51,217 nt of DNA. Source: an uncultured Burkholderiales bacterium (GTDB lineage: Bacteria; Pseudomonadota; Gammaproteobacteria; Burkholderiales; Burkholderiaceae_C). The stretch is taken from NCBI GenBank assembly GCA_903871545.1, contig CAIQHG010000028.1:1-51217 (forward strand), read 5' to 3'. The first letter of the stretch is position 1; every line of letters begins with the position of its first letter. The position numbers were made by a program, and so were the translations under genes. Positions 25,261-35,461 of the stretch are shown piece by piece. The notes under the pieces are model-generated. The model was not told where the DNA came from, did not search any database, and worked only from the letters and a program-made list of their open reading frames with translations.

Positions 25261-26244
25261 ATGAAAATATTTTATGCAACTCCAAACTCTCAAAAGTTGC
25301 CCCCAGGCCATCGTTTCCCTATGGGGAAGTACGAGCTTTTGCGTACCCGTTTGACGCAGGAACTCACGGGATGTGAGTTATGTCTTGCTCGGCCGGTTAC
25401 CCGAGGAGAGCTTTCCTTGGCTCATGATGTCAACTACATTGAGTCCGTTTTTGAGGGAACCCTCAGCCCCTTTGAACAAAGAGAGATCGGGTTCCCCTGG
25501 TCCGTAGGTATGGTCGATAGAGCAAGGGGCTCATTAGGAGCGACTTTAATGGCTTGTCGAGTTGCCATGAAAGAGGGGATATCTGCCAACTTAGCGGGTG
25601 GAACCCACCACGCTTATGCAGACAGGGGAGGCGGATTTTGTGTTTTCAACGACACCGCTGTATCCGTGCGTGTGCTCCAACTCGAGCATCAAAGATCAAG
25701 CTTTGAGGCTGATTCGGGTTTCTTCGGATCTTGCAAACCTTTGCAAATTGCAGTTGTTGATTTGGATGTTCACCAGGGCAACGGTACAGCACATATCTTC
25801 AAAGAGGATCCATCGGTTTTTACGCTCTCGCTACACGGTGCAAATAATTTTCCCTTCAAAAAGGAGCAAAGCGATCTCGATGTGGAGTTGCAAGACGGAT
25901 GCCCAGACGAAATATATTTAGAGGCATTGCAAAGAGCGTTAATGACTTTAGATTCTAAATTTAAACCAGACTTGATCATTTATTTAGCTGGGGCAGATCC
26001 CTACGAAGGGGACCGCTTGGGACGGTTGAATTTAAGCTTTGAGGGGCTTAGAGAACGTGATCATATTATTTTTGAGTGGGCGTGTGTGCGAGCGGTACCC
26101 GTTGCTTTTTCTATGGCAGGGGGATACTCAGTACCCATTGCGGACACTGTAAATATAAATATGAATACATTTCGAACTGCATATGATTATTGGCTCAAAT
26201 ATAAGGAAATGCGCCCTGACTCACCTCTTTCAATGGCAAAATAG
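25261..26244 (+). CDS. Histone-deacetylase-family amidohydrolase
   Basis: A 327-residue class of zinc deacetylase. Active-site segments are present: LAGGTHHAYADRGGGFCVFND (charge-relay His pair and Gly-rich loop), VVDLDVHQGNGTAHIF (zinc-binding Asp and His), LSLHGANNFPF, and IYLAGADPYEGDRLGRL (second zinc Asp), followed by FSMAGGYS. In bacteria such proteins deacetylate acetylpolyamines or acetyl-lysine; the exact substrate is not evident. It starts a run of four same-strand genes with a thioesterase, a nitroreductase and pncB. Confidence 0.92.
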   Translation: MKIFYATPNSQKLPPGHRFPMGKYELLRTRLTQELTGCELCLARPVTRGELSLAHDVNYIESVFEGTLSPFEQREIGFPWSVGMVDRARGSLGATLMACRVAMKEGISANLAGGTHHAYADRGGGFCVFNDTAVSVRVLQLEHQRSSFEADSGFFGSCKPLQIAVVDLDVHQGNGTAHIFKEDPSVFTLSLHGANNFPFKKEQSDLDVELQDGCPDEIYLEALQRALMTLDSKFKPDLIIYLAGADPYEGDRLGRLNLSFEGLRERDHIIFEWACVRAVPVAFSMAGGYSVPIADTVNINMNTFRTAYDYWLKYKEMRPDSPLSMAK

Positions 26245-26299
26245 ATATTTAGTGGTTCTGCAGTGGCTATTAAGCTTAACAACATAAAAACCTTATCGA

Positions 26300-26755
26300 T
26301 TGAGGCTAAAAAAATTGAAACCTGTACCTCTAGATCGTGATTTCTTTAAAGCCTTTAGGTCAATTACAACCCGTTGGATGGATAACGACTGTTATGGGCA
26401 CGTCAATAATGTGGTTTATTACAGTTGGTTTGACACTGCGGTGAATACCCATCTGATTGAGCAAGGAGTGCTCGACCCGACGAATGGATCTTTAGTCGGT
26501 TTTGTTGTTAGCTCTCAGTGCAATTACTTTTCACCAATCGTTTATCCACAACTCGTGGATGTCGGGATCGCTGTGACTAAAATTGGAACTTCAAGTGTGG
26601 AGTACACGATCGGAATTTTTTCTCAAAATGAATTAAAAAGCGCTGCTTGGGGTAAGTTGGTTCACGTGTACGTGGACCGAGTGAGCAACAAGCCAGCGCT
26701 TGAACTTGCAAAGAACTTGCGTAACACACTTAACTTAATTCATGCAACAAACTAA
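26300..26755 (+). CDS. Acyl-CoA thioesterase (4-hydroxybenzoyl-CoA thioesterase-like hotdog protein)
   Basis: A 151-residue hotdog-fold protein. The active-site motif is DNDCYGHVNNVVYYSWFDTAVN (about residues 29-50), with the catalytic Asp at its start, as in YbgC/FadM-type thioesterases. The start is TTG; no ATG is available before the motif, and an alternative TTG five codons in exists. It overlaps the nitroreductase start by 14 bp, so the two are translationally linked. The natural acyl-CoA is unknown. Confidence 0.85.
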   Translation: MRLKKLKPVPLDRDFFKAFRSITTRWMDNDCYGHVNNVVYYSWFDTAVNTHLIEQGVLDPTNGSLVGFVVSSQCNYFSPIVYPQLVDVGIAVTKIGTSSVEYTIGIFSQNELKSAAWGKLVHVYVDRVSNKPALELAKNLRNTLNLIHATN

Positions 26756-27449
26756 CCCTCTAAAAATGAGTCTAGACCAAGCCGTTAATTCCAGAAACTC
26801 AGTCAGAGCTTTTAGGAGCGATCCTGTTTCAAAAGAGTTATTAACAAAAGTTTTGGAGACTGCCTCTCGCGCCCCTTCGGGCACCAACACTCAGCCTTGG
26901 CAGGTTTATGTTCTACAGGGAGAAAAGCGGGTTAAATTAATTAACGAAGTGTGTAAGGTTCACGACGCACTAGCTCTGAATCCAGAGCTAGCAAAAGAGT
27001 ACCCCTCCTCCTATAACTATTACCCAACCCAGTGGGTCAGCCCTTACTTGGACCGTAGGCGCGAAAATGGTTGGAGCCTTTACTCTCTCTTGGGTATTCA
27101 AAGGGGTGAAAAACATAAAATGCATGTTCAACACCAACGCAACTTTGAATTTTTCGGGGCTCCGGTAGGTCTTATTTTTACGATGCACAAGGACTTGGGT
27201 ACTGGTGCTTTTATAGATTATGGAATGTTTTTGCAAACACTCATGCTTGCTGCGCAGGCAAATGGCCTGGCCACTTGCCCTCAAGGGGCTTGGGTGTCTT
27301 TTGCAAAGATAGTGATGCCTCTAATAGGCGCTGGCCCTGACGAGTTACTCGTTTGCGGAATGTCCCTTGGATATGCAGATCAGCAGGCCGTGGTAAATTC
27401 GCTTCGCCCTCCTCGGGAGAAGGTTGAGTCTTTCACTCGTTGGGTTTGA
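26742..27449 (+). CDS. Nitroreductase family protein
   Basis: A 235-residue FMN enzyme. The N-terminal SRNSVRAFRSDPVS (FMN phosphate) and TASRAPSGTNTQPWQVYVL motifs are typical. ALGIDYGMFLQ-type residues (FIDYGMFLQTLMLAAQANGLATCPQ) form the dimer helix, and GMSLGYAD lies near the C-terminus. It reduces quinones, nitroaromatics or similar electrophiles using NAD(P)H; the physiological substrate is not visible. It overlaps the thioesterase gene. Confidence 0.9.
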   Translation: MQQTNPLKMSLDQAVNSRNSVRAFRSDPVSKELLTKVLETASRAPSGTNTQPWQVYVLQGEKRVKLINEVCKVHDALALNPELAKEYPSSYNYYPTQWVSPYLDRRRENGWSLYSLLGIQRGEKHKMHVQHQRNFEFFGAPVGLIFTMHKDLGTGAFIDYGMFLQTLMLAAQANGLATCPQGAWVSFAKIVMPLIGAGPDELLVCGMSLGYADQQAVVNSLRPPREKVESFTRWV

Positions 27450-27522
27450 GTGGGACTTTAGGCCTAGGGTGGGGGACATTTAAAGTGTCAAACACTTTTG
27501 TGAGATGCACAAATAAAAAGTT

Positions 27523-28713
27523 ATGATTATTACTAGCCTTATTGACACAGACCTTTATAAATTCACAATGATGCAGGCTGTTTTGCATCAATTTCCAGGG
27601 GCTCAGGTTGAATACAAGTTTAAGTGTCGTTCGCCTGGTGTAAAGCTAGCCCCTTACGTGGATGAAATTCGCTCCGAAGTTAGGTCACTGTGTCATTTAC
27701 ATTTTCAAGAGGATGAACTTCGATACCTACGATCCCTTAGATTTATAAAAAGTGATTTCGTGGATTTTTTAGGGCTATTTAAACTCAATGAAAAATGTAT
27801 TCAAATTGAGCCTTTGGAAGACGGCTCTATAGATATCGTTATCAAAGGTCCTTGGCTTCACACTATTTTGTTTGAAATCCCGGTTTTGGCAATCGTCAAC
27901 GAGGTTTACTTTAGAAACACACACGCAGTGCCCGATTTTGTAGAGGGTAGGCGGCGTTTAGCTGAAAAAATTGATCAACTAAAGTTTGATAACTTAAAAG
28001 ATATCAGAATTGCTGATTACGGCACCCGCAGGAGATTCTCCAAGTCCTGGCATGAGGAGGTTTTACGCGTCTTGTGGGCAAATTTAGGGGCTGAGAAGTC
28101 CGGACAATTTGCAGGCTCAAGCAATGTTCTTTTCTCAATGAGACTTGGTTTTAAGCCGCTGGGAACTATGGCGCATGAGTACCTACAGGCCTGCCAATCC
28201 CTTGGGCCCAGACTAAGAGACAGCCAGGTCTTTGGATTTGAAACATGGGCTCGAGAGTACAGGGGCGACTTGGGTATAGCTTTGAGTGATGTTTACGGGA
28301 TGGGACCTTTTTTAAGGGACTTTGATTTGTATTTTTGCAAGCTCTTTGATGGCGCTCGCCATGATAGCGGAGACCCATTTGACTGGGGAGAGCGAATGAT
28401 CTCACACTACATCAAAAATAGGGTAGATCCATTAACCAAGACGCTTATATTTAGCGATGGGTTGACAGTGCCCCGCACTATAGAGTTATATCAACGTTTT
28501 AAAGGTCGTTGTTTGATGGCTTTTGGTATTGGTACAAATTTAACAAATGATTTGGGCTACGATCCGCTCCAAATCGTAATCAAGATGGTTCAGTGCAACG
28601 GGCAACCCGTGGCTAAGCTTTCTGATACACCCTCTAAAAATATGTGCGAAGATGAGAAATATTTAGCCTACCTTAGGCAGGTTTTTGAGATTGAGTCTCC
28701 AAAACCCAATTAA
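27523..28713 (+). CDS. pncB: Nicotinate phosphoribosyltransferase
   Basis: A 396-residue enzyme of the NAD salvage pathway that joins nicotinate to PRPP with ATP hydrolysis. The N-terminal [21 protein letters not shown] is the family signature. [13 protein letters not shown] contains the autophosphorylated histidine. [13 protein letters not shown] and [18 protein letters not shown] bind the phosphoribosyl group. Length matches E. coli PncB (400). Confidence 0.97.
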   Translation: MIITSLIDTDLYKFTMMQAVLHQFPGAQVEYKFKCRSPGVKLAPYVDEIRSEVRSLCHLHFQEDELRYLRSLRFIKSDFVDFLGLFKLNEKCIQIEPLEDGSIDIVIKGPWLHTILFEIPVLAIVNEVYFRNTHAVPDFVEGRRRLAEKIDQLKFDNLKDIRIADYGTRRRFSKSWHEEVLRVLWANLGAEKSGQFAGSSNVLFSMRLGFKPLGTMAHEYLQACQSLGPRLRDSQVFGFETWAREYRGDLGIALSDVYGMGPFLRDFDLYFCKLFDGARHDSGDPFDWGERMISHYIKNRVDPLTKTLIFSDGLTVPRTIELYQRFKGRCLMAFGIGTNLTNDLGYDPLQIVIKMVQCNGQPVAKLSDTPSKNMCEDEKYLAYLRQVFEIESPKPN

Positions 28714-28769
28714 TGCAGGCGGTACTAGATTAGTCCACTCAAATAAACTCTTAATTAAATACCTGAAAA

Positions 28770-29741
28770 ATGACAAAACCTAAGCTACTCATTTCCCGCA
28801 AAATTTACGATCAAGTGCTCACCCAACTTAATGATCATTTTGATGTAGAGTACAACGCCGGCGATGTGGTTTACTCCAAAGAGGAGTTGATTAAAAAACT
28901 TCAGGGCAAGTCTGCTGTCATGACGACTGGCACAGAGCGCATAGACAAAACTGTTCTAGTTGCCTGTCCGGAGCTAAAGATTTGTGCAAACATTGCCGTG
29001 GGCTACAACAATTTTGATGTCTCCTCCATGACGGCGCACGGCGTGCTTGCCACCAATACTCCTGACGTGCTGACAGAGACTACAGCTGATTTTGGTTTTG
29101 CTTTGATGATGGCTGCTGCGAGAAGAATTAGCGAGAGTGAGCATTACCTTCGAAAAGGCTTTTGGACGAAATGGAGTCTTGATATGTTCACCGGCGCTGA
29201 TGTGCACTCCAGCACACTGGGCATACTGGGGATGGGGCGTATTGGGCAAGCTGTTGCAAAGCGGGGCGCACATGGGTTTGGGATGAATGTGATTTATCAC
29301 AACCGCTCTAAGCTCTCAGACCCTTTAGAGCAGGCATGCAAGGCTCGGTATGTAAGCAAAGAAGAGCTCTTGAGGCAGTCCGATCACTTGGTGCTGGTTC
29401 TACCCTACACGCAGGAAGTACATCACTGCATCGCAGAGAAAGAGTTAGGCATGATGAAGCGCACGGCAACGTTGACTAACATTGCTAGGGGCGGAATAGT
29501 CGATGACGCTGCACTTGTTAAAGCACTGCGCTCAGGCGTCATCGCCGCAGCAGGCTTAGATGTGTTTGAAAATGAACCCCAATTAAATCCAGATTTATTG
29601 GGTTTATCCAATGTTGTTTTAACTCCCCATATTGCCAGTTCTTCAACTAAGACTCGAACCGCGATGGCTCAGTTGGCTGCTGATAATTTGATTGCTTTTT
29701 TTAAGCACGGTAAAGCTTTGAATCCAATTAACCAGCTTTGA
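28770..29741 (+). CDS. 2-hydroxyacid dehydrogenase (GhrB-like glyoxylate/hydroxypyruvate reductase)
   Basis: A 323-residue D-2-hydroxyacid dehydrogenase. The nucleotide-binding loop LGILGMGRIGQAVAKRG is near residue 149. The catalytic Arg is in TNIARGGIVDDAALVKAL, Glu in LDVFENEPQLNPDL, and His in VLTPHIASSS. Closest in layout to GhrB/TkrA, reducing glyoxylate, hydroxypyruvate or 2-ketogluconate to the D-hydroxyacid with NAD(P)H. The substrate is not proved by the sequence alone. Confidence 0.92.
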   Translation: MTKPKLLISRKIYDQVLTQLNDHFDVEYNAGDVVYSKEELIKKLQGKSAVMTTGTERIDKTVLVACPELKICANIAVGYNNFDVSSMTAHGVLATNTPDVLTETTADFGFALMMAAARRISESEHYLRKGFWTKWSLDMFTGADVHSSTLGILGMGRIGQAVAKRGAHGFGMNVIYHNRSKLSDPLEQACKARYVSKEELLRQSDHLVLVLPYTQEVHHCIAEKELGMMKRTATLTNIARGGIVDDAALVKALRSGVIAAAGLDVFENEPQLNPDLLGLSNVVLTPHIASSSTKTRTAMAQLAADNLIAFFKHGKALNPINQL

Positions 29742-29822
29742 TATAGCCTCGTGGAGGTTATTTTCCTAAATAAACCAATCAATAAAAAATCAACATAGCA
29801 ATTACTACATATAGGACTTCTA

Positions 29823-30200
29823 ATGGATACCGGGTCAATTTTGATAAGCGTTTTGGTTTTTCTAGTCTTTTACCAAGTTATCGTCAGGTTCTCCAAAAAG
29901 TCCTCAAGTCACAAAGTTAATTCAAGTGAGCAAATGGAGCAGTTGATTGAGAAGTTTGAGCGCCTTGATAGAGTCTTTAAGTATGAAATCAACGATATTG
30001 CAAGGTCTGTTGCGGCTTTGCAAAATCTAAACGCTACCCCGCCACAAAGCCCTGAGATACTTAGTAGACTAGATCGCATTGAGTCAGCGATTGTCTCTTT
30101 AGAAGGTGCTTTAAACCCCTCTTTAAAGACTGCTTCAATGCCTGCCTCACCTCAGTCCTCAGTCCCCCCCAGTGAGCCCACTCAAGCACCGCCGCAGTAA
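29823..30200 (+). CDS. Small membrane-anchored coiled-coil protein
   Basis: A 125-residue protein of no recognised family. One N-terminal membrane segment (ILISVLVFLVFYQVIV) is followed by a basic patch and a predicted coiled coil (about residues 38-95: MEQLIEKFERLDRVFKYEINDIARSVAALQNL and later LSRLDRIESAIVSLEGAL). It ends in a Pro/Ser/Gln-rich tail. It should sit in the inner membrane with the coil in the cytoplasm. It has a weak upstream ribosome site. Confidence 0.55.
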   Translation: MDTGSILISVLVFLVFYQVIVRFSKKSSSHKVNSSEQMEQLIEKFERLDRVFKYEINDIARSVAALQNLNATPPQSPEILSRLDRIESAIVSLEGALNPSLKTASMPASPQSSVPPSEPTQAPPQ

Positions 30201-30303
30201 TTGAGGTTGGGGGTGGCGGGGCCGTGATTTTGAGAGTTACACAAAGCAAGAAAAAAATAATGGTAGCCTAAGTAACTTGTTCCAATGTATTGGTAGATCT
30301 TCT

Positions 30304-31173
30304 TTAATCCTTGGATTTATAGAAATCTTTGATTAAATACCAAGCCTCTTTGATGTCGTCTACATAATTAAAGAGTTTTAAATCCTCCTCATGGATCGCC
30401 CCTTCATCTACCAACATTTCCAGGTTGAAAAGTCGTTTCCAGTATTCTGTTCCAAATAAAATAATAGGGACTGGTTTGGCTTTTTTGCATTGAACCAATG
30501 TGAGGGTTTCAAATAACTCATCCATTGTTCCAAACCCGCCAGGAAATGCAACCAAGGCTTTAGCTCGCATCATGAAATGCATTTTTCTGAGAGCAAAGTA
30601 ATGAAACTTAAAGCTGAGGTTAGGCGTGATGTAGGGGTTGGGATCCTGTTCGTGGGGTAAAGCAATGTTGAGTCCTACACTCATCCCGCCAGCTTCTTGG
30701 GCTCCTCTGTTGGCGGCCTCCATGATGCCAGGTCCGCCCCCGGTGCAGATAAAAAACTTCTGATCTGATTTTAAATTTTTACAGTCGTGTGTGACCATTT
30801 GTGCAAACGCACGGGCTTTTTCATAAAAAGCCGCATTGCGTACTAAAATTTCCGCTTTTCTGATCTCTGCACTGTCTTTGTTGAATTTTGCTTGCTCAAG
30901 GGCGAGGTGGGCTTGCTCTTCGCTTTTAAACCTTGCGCTGCCAAAAACAACGACTGTGTGATGAATCCCAAGTTCTTGCTGAGCCAAATCAGGCTTAAGA
31001 AGTTCAAGTTGAAAGCGAATCCCTCGAGTCTCTCGTCTGAGGAGAAACTCTGCATCTGCAAAGGCTAGCCTATTGGAGATGGGGGTGAGCTGTGGTTTAC
31101 CGTCAATATTAGCTTTTAAATCACTCCATGCATCGGCGATGCTTGGGTCTTTGTTGTTGATCATTGCGTCCAT
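30304..31173 (-). CDS. LOG-family Rossmann-fold protein (TIGR00730)
   Basis: A 289-residue protein with the LOG motif PGGFGTMDELFETLTL and the earlier FICTGGGPGIMEAANRGAQEAGG, which bind nucleotide monophosphate. Plant LOG enzymes release cytokinin from the riboside monophosphate; bacterial homologues hydrolyse AMP/IMP-type nucleotides (PpnN-like activity). The extra N-terminal 80 residues and length place it in the larger bacterial subgroup. No neighbour explains its role. Confidence 0.88.
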   Translation of the reverse strand: MDAMINNKDPSIADAWSDLKANIDGKPQLTPISNRLAFADAEFLLRRETRGIRFQLELLKPDLAQQELGIHHTVVVFGSARFKSEEQAHLALEQAKFNKDSAEIRKAEILVRNAAFYEKARAFAQMVTHDCKNLKSDQKFFICTGGGPGIMEAANRGAQEAGGMSVGLNIALPHEQDPNPYITPNLSFKFHYFALRKMHFMMRAKALVAFPGGFGTMDELFETLTLVQCKKAKPVPIILFGTEYWKRLFNLEMLVDEGAIHEEDLKLFNYVDDIKEAWYLIKDFYKSKD

Positions 31174-31219
31174 TTATTTATTATCCTAAGCTTATGCTTT
31201 AAGCCGATATTAAAATTAA

Positions 31220-31252
31220 AACAAGCCCCTAAACACTGTTTAGGGGCTTGTT
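31220..31252 (-). terminator. Strong terminator after efp
   Basis: A 14-bp perfect stem (31220-31233 with 31239-31252) with a 5-nt loop CACTG, followed on the minus strand by TTAATTTTAAT. It lies about 95 bp beyond the efp stop and could also insulate the LOG-family gene downstream. Confidence 0.75.
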
Positions 31253-31347
31253 AGCGTAAGCTGATAACGAGTAAACGTTAAATGAGACATCGAGGCCAGG
31301 TTGTTTTAACAAATCTTGCCTGCTCGGTGGCTACTTTTAATGCAAAT

Positions 31348-31902
31348 TTAGACCCTGCGCCTATATTCACCTGTTCTTGTATCAATCTCAACGATATCGT
31401 TTTGATCCACAAACAGGGGAACAGGGACCTCAAAACCAGTCGAAATTTTCGCTGGTTTGAGCACTTTTCCGGACGTATCGCCTTTGACAGCAGGCTCGGT
31501 CCATGTAATTTCACGCTCAACGCTTGTAGGCAACTCAACGGAGATGGCCTTGCCCTCGTAGAAAACGACTTCAGCGCTCATCCCCTCTTGAAGATAATTC
31601 AGCGAGTCACCCATGTTTTCATTCTCAACTTCGTACTGGTTGTAATCTGGATCCATCCAAACGTACATAGGATCTGCAAAATAAGAATAGGTACAGTCTT
31701 TTTTCTCCAAAATGATTTGATCCATTTTGTCGTCAGCTTTGAATACGACCTCGGTTCCGAAGTTGTTTAAGAGACTTTTAAGCTTCATGCGGACAGTTGC
31801 AGAGTTACGCCCGCCACGTGAGTATTCTGTTTTTAAGACCACCATGGGATCTTTACCGTATTTAATTACGTTTCCTGCGCGAATTTCTTGAGCAATTTTC
31901 AT
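31348..31902 (-). CDS. efp: Elongation factor P
   Basis: A 184-residue translation factor that rescues ribosomes stalled at polyproline. The N-terminal domain has the loop SRGGRNSA with Arg32 at its tip, the position rhamnosylated by EarP in beta- and some gamma-proteobacteria. The C-terminal OB domains end in the conserved VDTRTGEY-like segment ([12 protein letters not shown]). earP lies 130 bp upstream on the same strand, the expected pair. Confidence 0.97.
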   Translation of the reverse strand: MKIAQEIRAGNVIKYGKDPMVVLKTEYSRGGRNSATVRMKLKSLLNNFGTEVVFKADDKMDQIILEKKDCTYSYFADPMYVWMDPDYNQYEVENENMGDSLNYLQEGMSAEVVFYEGKAISVELPTSVEREITWTEPAVKGDTSGKVLKPAKISTGFEVPVPLFVDQNDIVEIDTRTGEYRRRV

Positions 31903-32032
31903 AAGAATCAGAGTTCATTCAAAGTTAGTGGCAATTTCAGTCAAAGCTTTCAGGCTGCAAGGTCTAGATTTGCGAACCAATCGTGTGCCACAAAAGCGAA
32001 AGACTCATGGGCAGATTAACTGAAACAACCCA

Positions 32033-33214
32033 CTATTCTACAGTTTTCTGGCGTTTACTTAGAACAAAATAGAGCAACTGATCGGTCAAATTCCCTAGTT
32101 CTAGCAATTTACTGCGTGCGGTGCAGCACCATTCTTGCCAATTGGTCCATTTTTCCTGGTCTCCCAAGTCGGGCAAATTCAATTCAAATGAAGGAATATT
32201 AGCGCCGCTGGGGGGGACACAATTCCAACTCCAATGAATTTTTTTTACAAATGCCGGGGCATCTAACAAATCTAGCAAGGCATTTAATTTCTCCAAGTGT
32301 ATATTATCTTCTTGAGGATAGATCTGCCACACCCAGGGTTTAGCGCTCCAAATAGCCCTAACAAGTGAGTCCTCCCCTCTTACGAAATTGATATCATTTG
32401 ACCAAAGAAAGTTATCGAATTCGTCTTGACTGACATAGGGTAAGTAATTGATTTCCAAGCCTTGCTCACTGTTAGTGGCGCTAAGGTTTTGCGAAAATGG
32501 TAGAAACGCTTTTTTAAGAATGATTTGGGTTTGACCGCCAGCCACACGCAGGCTGCACGGCGTGCCTGATTGCTTATTTTGTTTTTTTAGTTCAGCCAAT
32601 AATTCCACAATAGGTGCTTGTGGGTAGCTAAAAAGGCCCACTTTAAAAGAGTTTGTCTCTGGTGAAGGGGTGAGCTCACTGCTTTTAATCCTTTGGCGCA
32701 TACCTCTCTCCAGTATCAGTCCCCCCGTTGTCCTCTCAAAGCCTGGATAATAAAACCACTTAACGGCCCCCTGTGCAATGCCGAACAAAACGGGTGAATG
32801 AAGACCGTGATTGTTTGAGGCGTAACTCTGTGCGCTCAAGTACTCTAGATTAATCCACTGAATTCGCTGATTAATCTGGCTATCACCAGTTTCATGACCA
32901 AACCTGCTCGGTTTTGGCTTCTCCGAGATTGACCCTGCAATCACTTCTTGAAAAAAATCAGGAACTGAACAGCCAAAGGCTTCCAGTACCACATCGACCT
33001 CTAAAGCAAGGGCAAATGGAGCTATCGGCCAGTCAAGGATTTCAATATTTGGGTCTAAATTTGGAGCCATCCACTGGAGTATCTTGGGCTCATCAATCCA
33101 AAGTTTAATCTTTTGGCCCTTTGACGCTAAGTCCTTTGCAAGCCTAATGCAAACTCCTGCATCTCCGTAATTGTCAATAACCCTACAAAATATACTCCAC
33201 ACCAGCGTTGTCAT
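32033..33214 (-). CDS. earP: EF-P Arg32 rhamnosyltransferase EarP
   Basis: A 393-residue GT-B-type glycosyltransferase (DUF2331). The N-terminal [23 protein letters not shown] loop binds dTDP-rhamnose together with the C-terminal site [26 protein letters not shown]. It transfers L-rhamnose to Arg32 of EF-P. The gene lies directly upstream of efp, in the same direction, and is divergent from uvrC. Confidence 0.95.
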   Translation of the reverse strand: MTTLVWSIFCRVIDNYGDAGVCIRLAKDLASKGQKIKLWIDEPKILQWMAPNLDPNIEILDWPIAPFALALEVDVVLEAFGCSVPDFFQEVIAGSISEKPKPSRFGHETGDSQINQRIQWINLEYLSAQSYASNNHGLHSPVLFGIAQGAVKWFYYPGFERTTGGLILERGMRQRIKSSELTPSPETNSFKVGLFSYPQAPIVELLAELKKQNKQSGTPCSLRVAGGQTQIILKKAFLPFSQNLSATNSEQGLEINYLPYVSQDEFDNFLWSNDINFVRGEDSLVRAIWSAKPWVWQIYPQEDNIHLEKLNALLDLLDAPAFVKKIHWSWNCVPPSGANIPSFELNLPDLGDQEKWTNWQEWCCTARSKLLELGNLTDQLLYFVLSKRQKTVE

Positions 33215-33381
33215 TTGGGTTTTTTTTATTTTTTCAAGGTTGGTTTGAAGCTGATCAGGGTCAAGTAGAAATCACACATATATTCCCAACAGATTATCAC
33301 ATTAACGCTAGGTGTTGGTCTCTAGGTGCACAATACAAAGTTGATAATTTAAAACACCGATTTGGTCTTTCCTATTTTTTT

Positions 33382-35415
33382 ATGCCTAATAAAACGAATC
33401 CTTTGCCCAGTGACGGCACAAACATAAAAAATGAGTTTGAGTCAGTCCACGAATCTCAAAGCACTGAGTCTGATATTGCTCATGTTGAAATATCAGTTGA
33501 AACATTGGCTGAGCAAAAAGTTGCTCCTCCCCCCCTTCATTCAGCTGAGCTTTTAGCCAATGTGTCGTCTTTGCCAGGTTTGCCAGGCGTTTATAGATAC
33601 TTTGACGCCGATGGTCAACTGCTGTATGTGGGTAAGGCAAATAATTTAAAAAAACGGGTCTCCAGTTACTTTAACCGCTCACACGATGGGACCCGCACTG
33701 GTCATATGGTGAGCAAGATTGTAAAACTCGAGACCACGGTTGTGAGATCCGAGGCTGAGGCTTTGCTTCTTGAGAATAATTTAATTAAAACACAAAAGCC
33801 TAGATATAACATTTTATTTCGCGATGATAAAAGCTATCCCTATTTGAAAATGACTCGGTTCGTCAAAGTGGACGAACGACAGAGCCAAGACGCGCTTGGG
33901 CATCCCAACCCCAAACTTATTCCTCGCATGGTGTATTACCGAGGTGCGGTTGATAAAAACCATGACTATTTTGGGCCCTATCCCAGTGTATGGGCAGTCA
34001 GAGAGGCGATAGAGCTTTTACAGAAAATATTTAGACTTAGAACGTGTGAGGACACGGTATTCAGGAACCGCACACGCCCCTGTTTGATGCACCAAATCAA
34101 GCGTTGTTCTGGCCCCTGCGTGGGCAAAATATCTGTAGATGATTACCAACTCAATGTCAGCCACGCTGCAAAATTATTGCACGGTGAGACCCAAGGAGTT
34201 ATGAAATCCCTTGAGACTCGGATGATGATGCACTCAGATAAGCTCGAGTTTGAATTGGCCGCGGAACTGAGAAACCAATTAAGCGCGTTATCTAAAGTCT
34301 TGCATCAACAGGCAGTTGATACCGTGGACGACCGAGATGTGGATATTTTGGCAGTCGTAACACACGGAGGGCGCGCCTGTGTAAACCTTGCAATGGTCAG
34401 GGGTGGGCGTCACTTAGGAGATAGACCTTATTTCCCCTCCCACGTGGAGCAAGCCGCGCACAGCGAAATACTGGAGGCCTTTGTATCCCAGCACTACCTG
34501 GAAATACCTCCTCCAGCAACTTTGATTCTTAATTACCCTATTGATAAAGAGTTGATCCGTATTTTGTCTGAGCAAACAGGGATAAAAATCAACACCATTC
34601 ACCAACCCAAAGAGCAGCGAAGGACTTGGCTGGAGATGGCGCTTGAGAATGCAAACCTACAACTGAGTCGACTATTGGCAGAAGAGGGGTCGCAGCAAGC
34701 CAGGACTCGAGCGCTCATCGAGGCAATCGATTTAGCGCCAGAGGATTTGGATCAATTTCGGATCGAATGTTTTGATATCTCGCACACAAGTGGTGAGGCC
34801 ACTCAGGCGTCTTGCGTGGTTTTTCATCACCACAAAATGCAGCCAAGTGAGTACAGGCGTTACAACATTGAGGGCATCACGGGAGGGGATGACTACGCTG
34901 CAATGAAACAAGTATTAAGCAGAAGGTACTCCAAACTCTCCGAGCTCGTAAGGGCAGGCGAGGCCAAGTTCCCAGACCTCGTGCTGATTGATGGGGGTAA
35001 GGGGCAAGTTTCAATGGCGCGTGAGGTGTTTGAATCATTGGACCTTGATTTATCCCGTATCGTAGGAGTTGAAAAGGGGGAGGGCCGCAAAGTAGGTCTG
35101 GAAGACCTGGTGTTTGCCGATGGACGAGAAAAGGTTTATCTTGGCAAGGACTCAGCAGCACTAATGCTTGTTGCTCAAATCAGAGATGAGGCCCACCGAT
35201 TTGCGATCACTGGGATGCGTGCAAAACGAGCCAAGGTCCGTATAGGTGCGAGTAAGATTGAAGATATACCTGGAATAGGGCCTAAAAAAAGAGCCAAGCT
35301 TTTACAGCGCTTTGGAGGAGTAAGAGGTGTTGCAGACGCGAGCGCTCAAGATTTAATGACTGTAGAGGGTATTTCAGCTGAATTGGCTCAGGCCATTTAT
35401 TTGGCGCTTCGCTAG
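33382..35415 (+). CDS. uvrC: Excinuclease ABC subunit C
   Basis: About 677 residues from ATG 33382. Domains in order: GIY-YIG nuclease ([34 protein letters not shown]), a cysteine cluster ([20 protein letters not shown]), UVR domain, RNase-H-like endonuclease ([12 protein letters not shown] ... [12 protein letters not shown] ... [14 protein letters not shown]), and two helix-hairpin-helix motifs ([21 protein letters not shown]). It cuts on both sides of a lesion bound by UvrAB. An N-terminal polar extension of about 55 residues precedes the nuclease. Reading back to 33208 adds 58 unlikely residues, so I use the later ATG, though no good ribosome site is seen in front of it. Confidence 0.95.
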   Translation: MPNKTNPLPSDGTNIKNEFESVHESQSTESDIAHVEISVETLAEQKVAPPPLHSAELLANVSSLPGLPGVYRYFDADGQLLYVGKANNLKKRVSSYFNRSHDGTRTGHMVSKIVKLETTVVRSEAEALLLENNLIKTQKPRYNILFRDDKSYPYLKMTRFVKVDERQSQDALGHPNPKLIPRMVYYRGAVDKNHDYFGPYPSVWAVREAIELLQKIFRLRTCEDTVFRNRTRPCLMHQIKRCSGPCVGKISVDDYQLNVSHAAKLLHGETQGVMKSLETRMMMHSDKLEFELAAELRNQLSALSKVLHQQAVDTVDDRDVDILAVVTHGGRACVNLAMVRGGRHLGDRPYFPSHVEQAAHSEILEAFVSQHYLEIPPPATLILNYPIDKELIRILSEQTGIKINTIHQPKEQRRTWLEMALENANLQLSRLLAEEGSQQARTRALIEAIDLAPEDLDQFRIECFDISHTSGEATQASCVVFHHHKMQPSEYRRYNIEGITGGDDYAAMKQVLSRRYSKLSELVRAGEAKFPDLVLIDGGKGQVSMAREVFESLDLDLSRIVGVEKGEGRKVGLEDLVFADGREKVYLGKDSAALMLVAQIRDEAHRFAITGMRAKRAKVRIGASKIEDIPGIGPKKRAKLLQRFGGVRGVADASAQDLMTVEGISAELAQAIYLALR

Positions 35416-35461
35416 ATAGTGCGCAAAACTTTGCAGCCGCCTTGGCGGGCGGTCAACATGT

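Noticed and set aside
33208..33381. N-terminal extension of UvrC
   Set aside because: Residues are unlike UvrC and the region lies in the promoter space shared with divergent earP; the ATG at 33382 is preferred.
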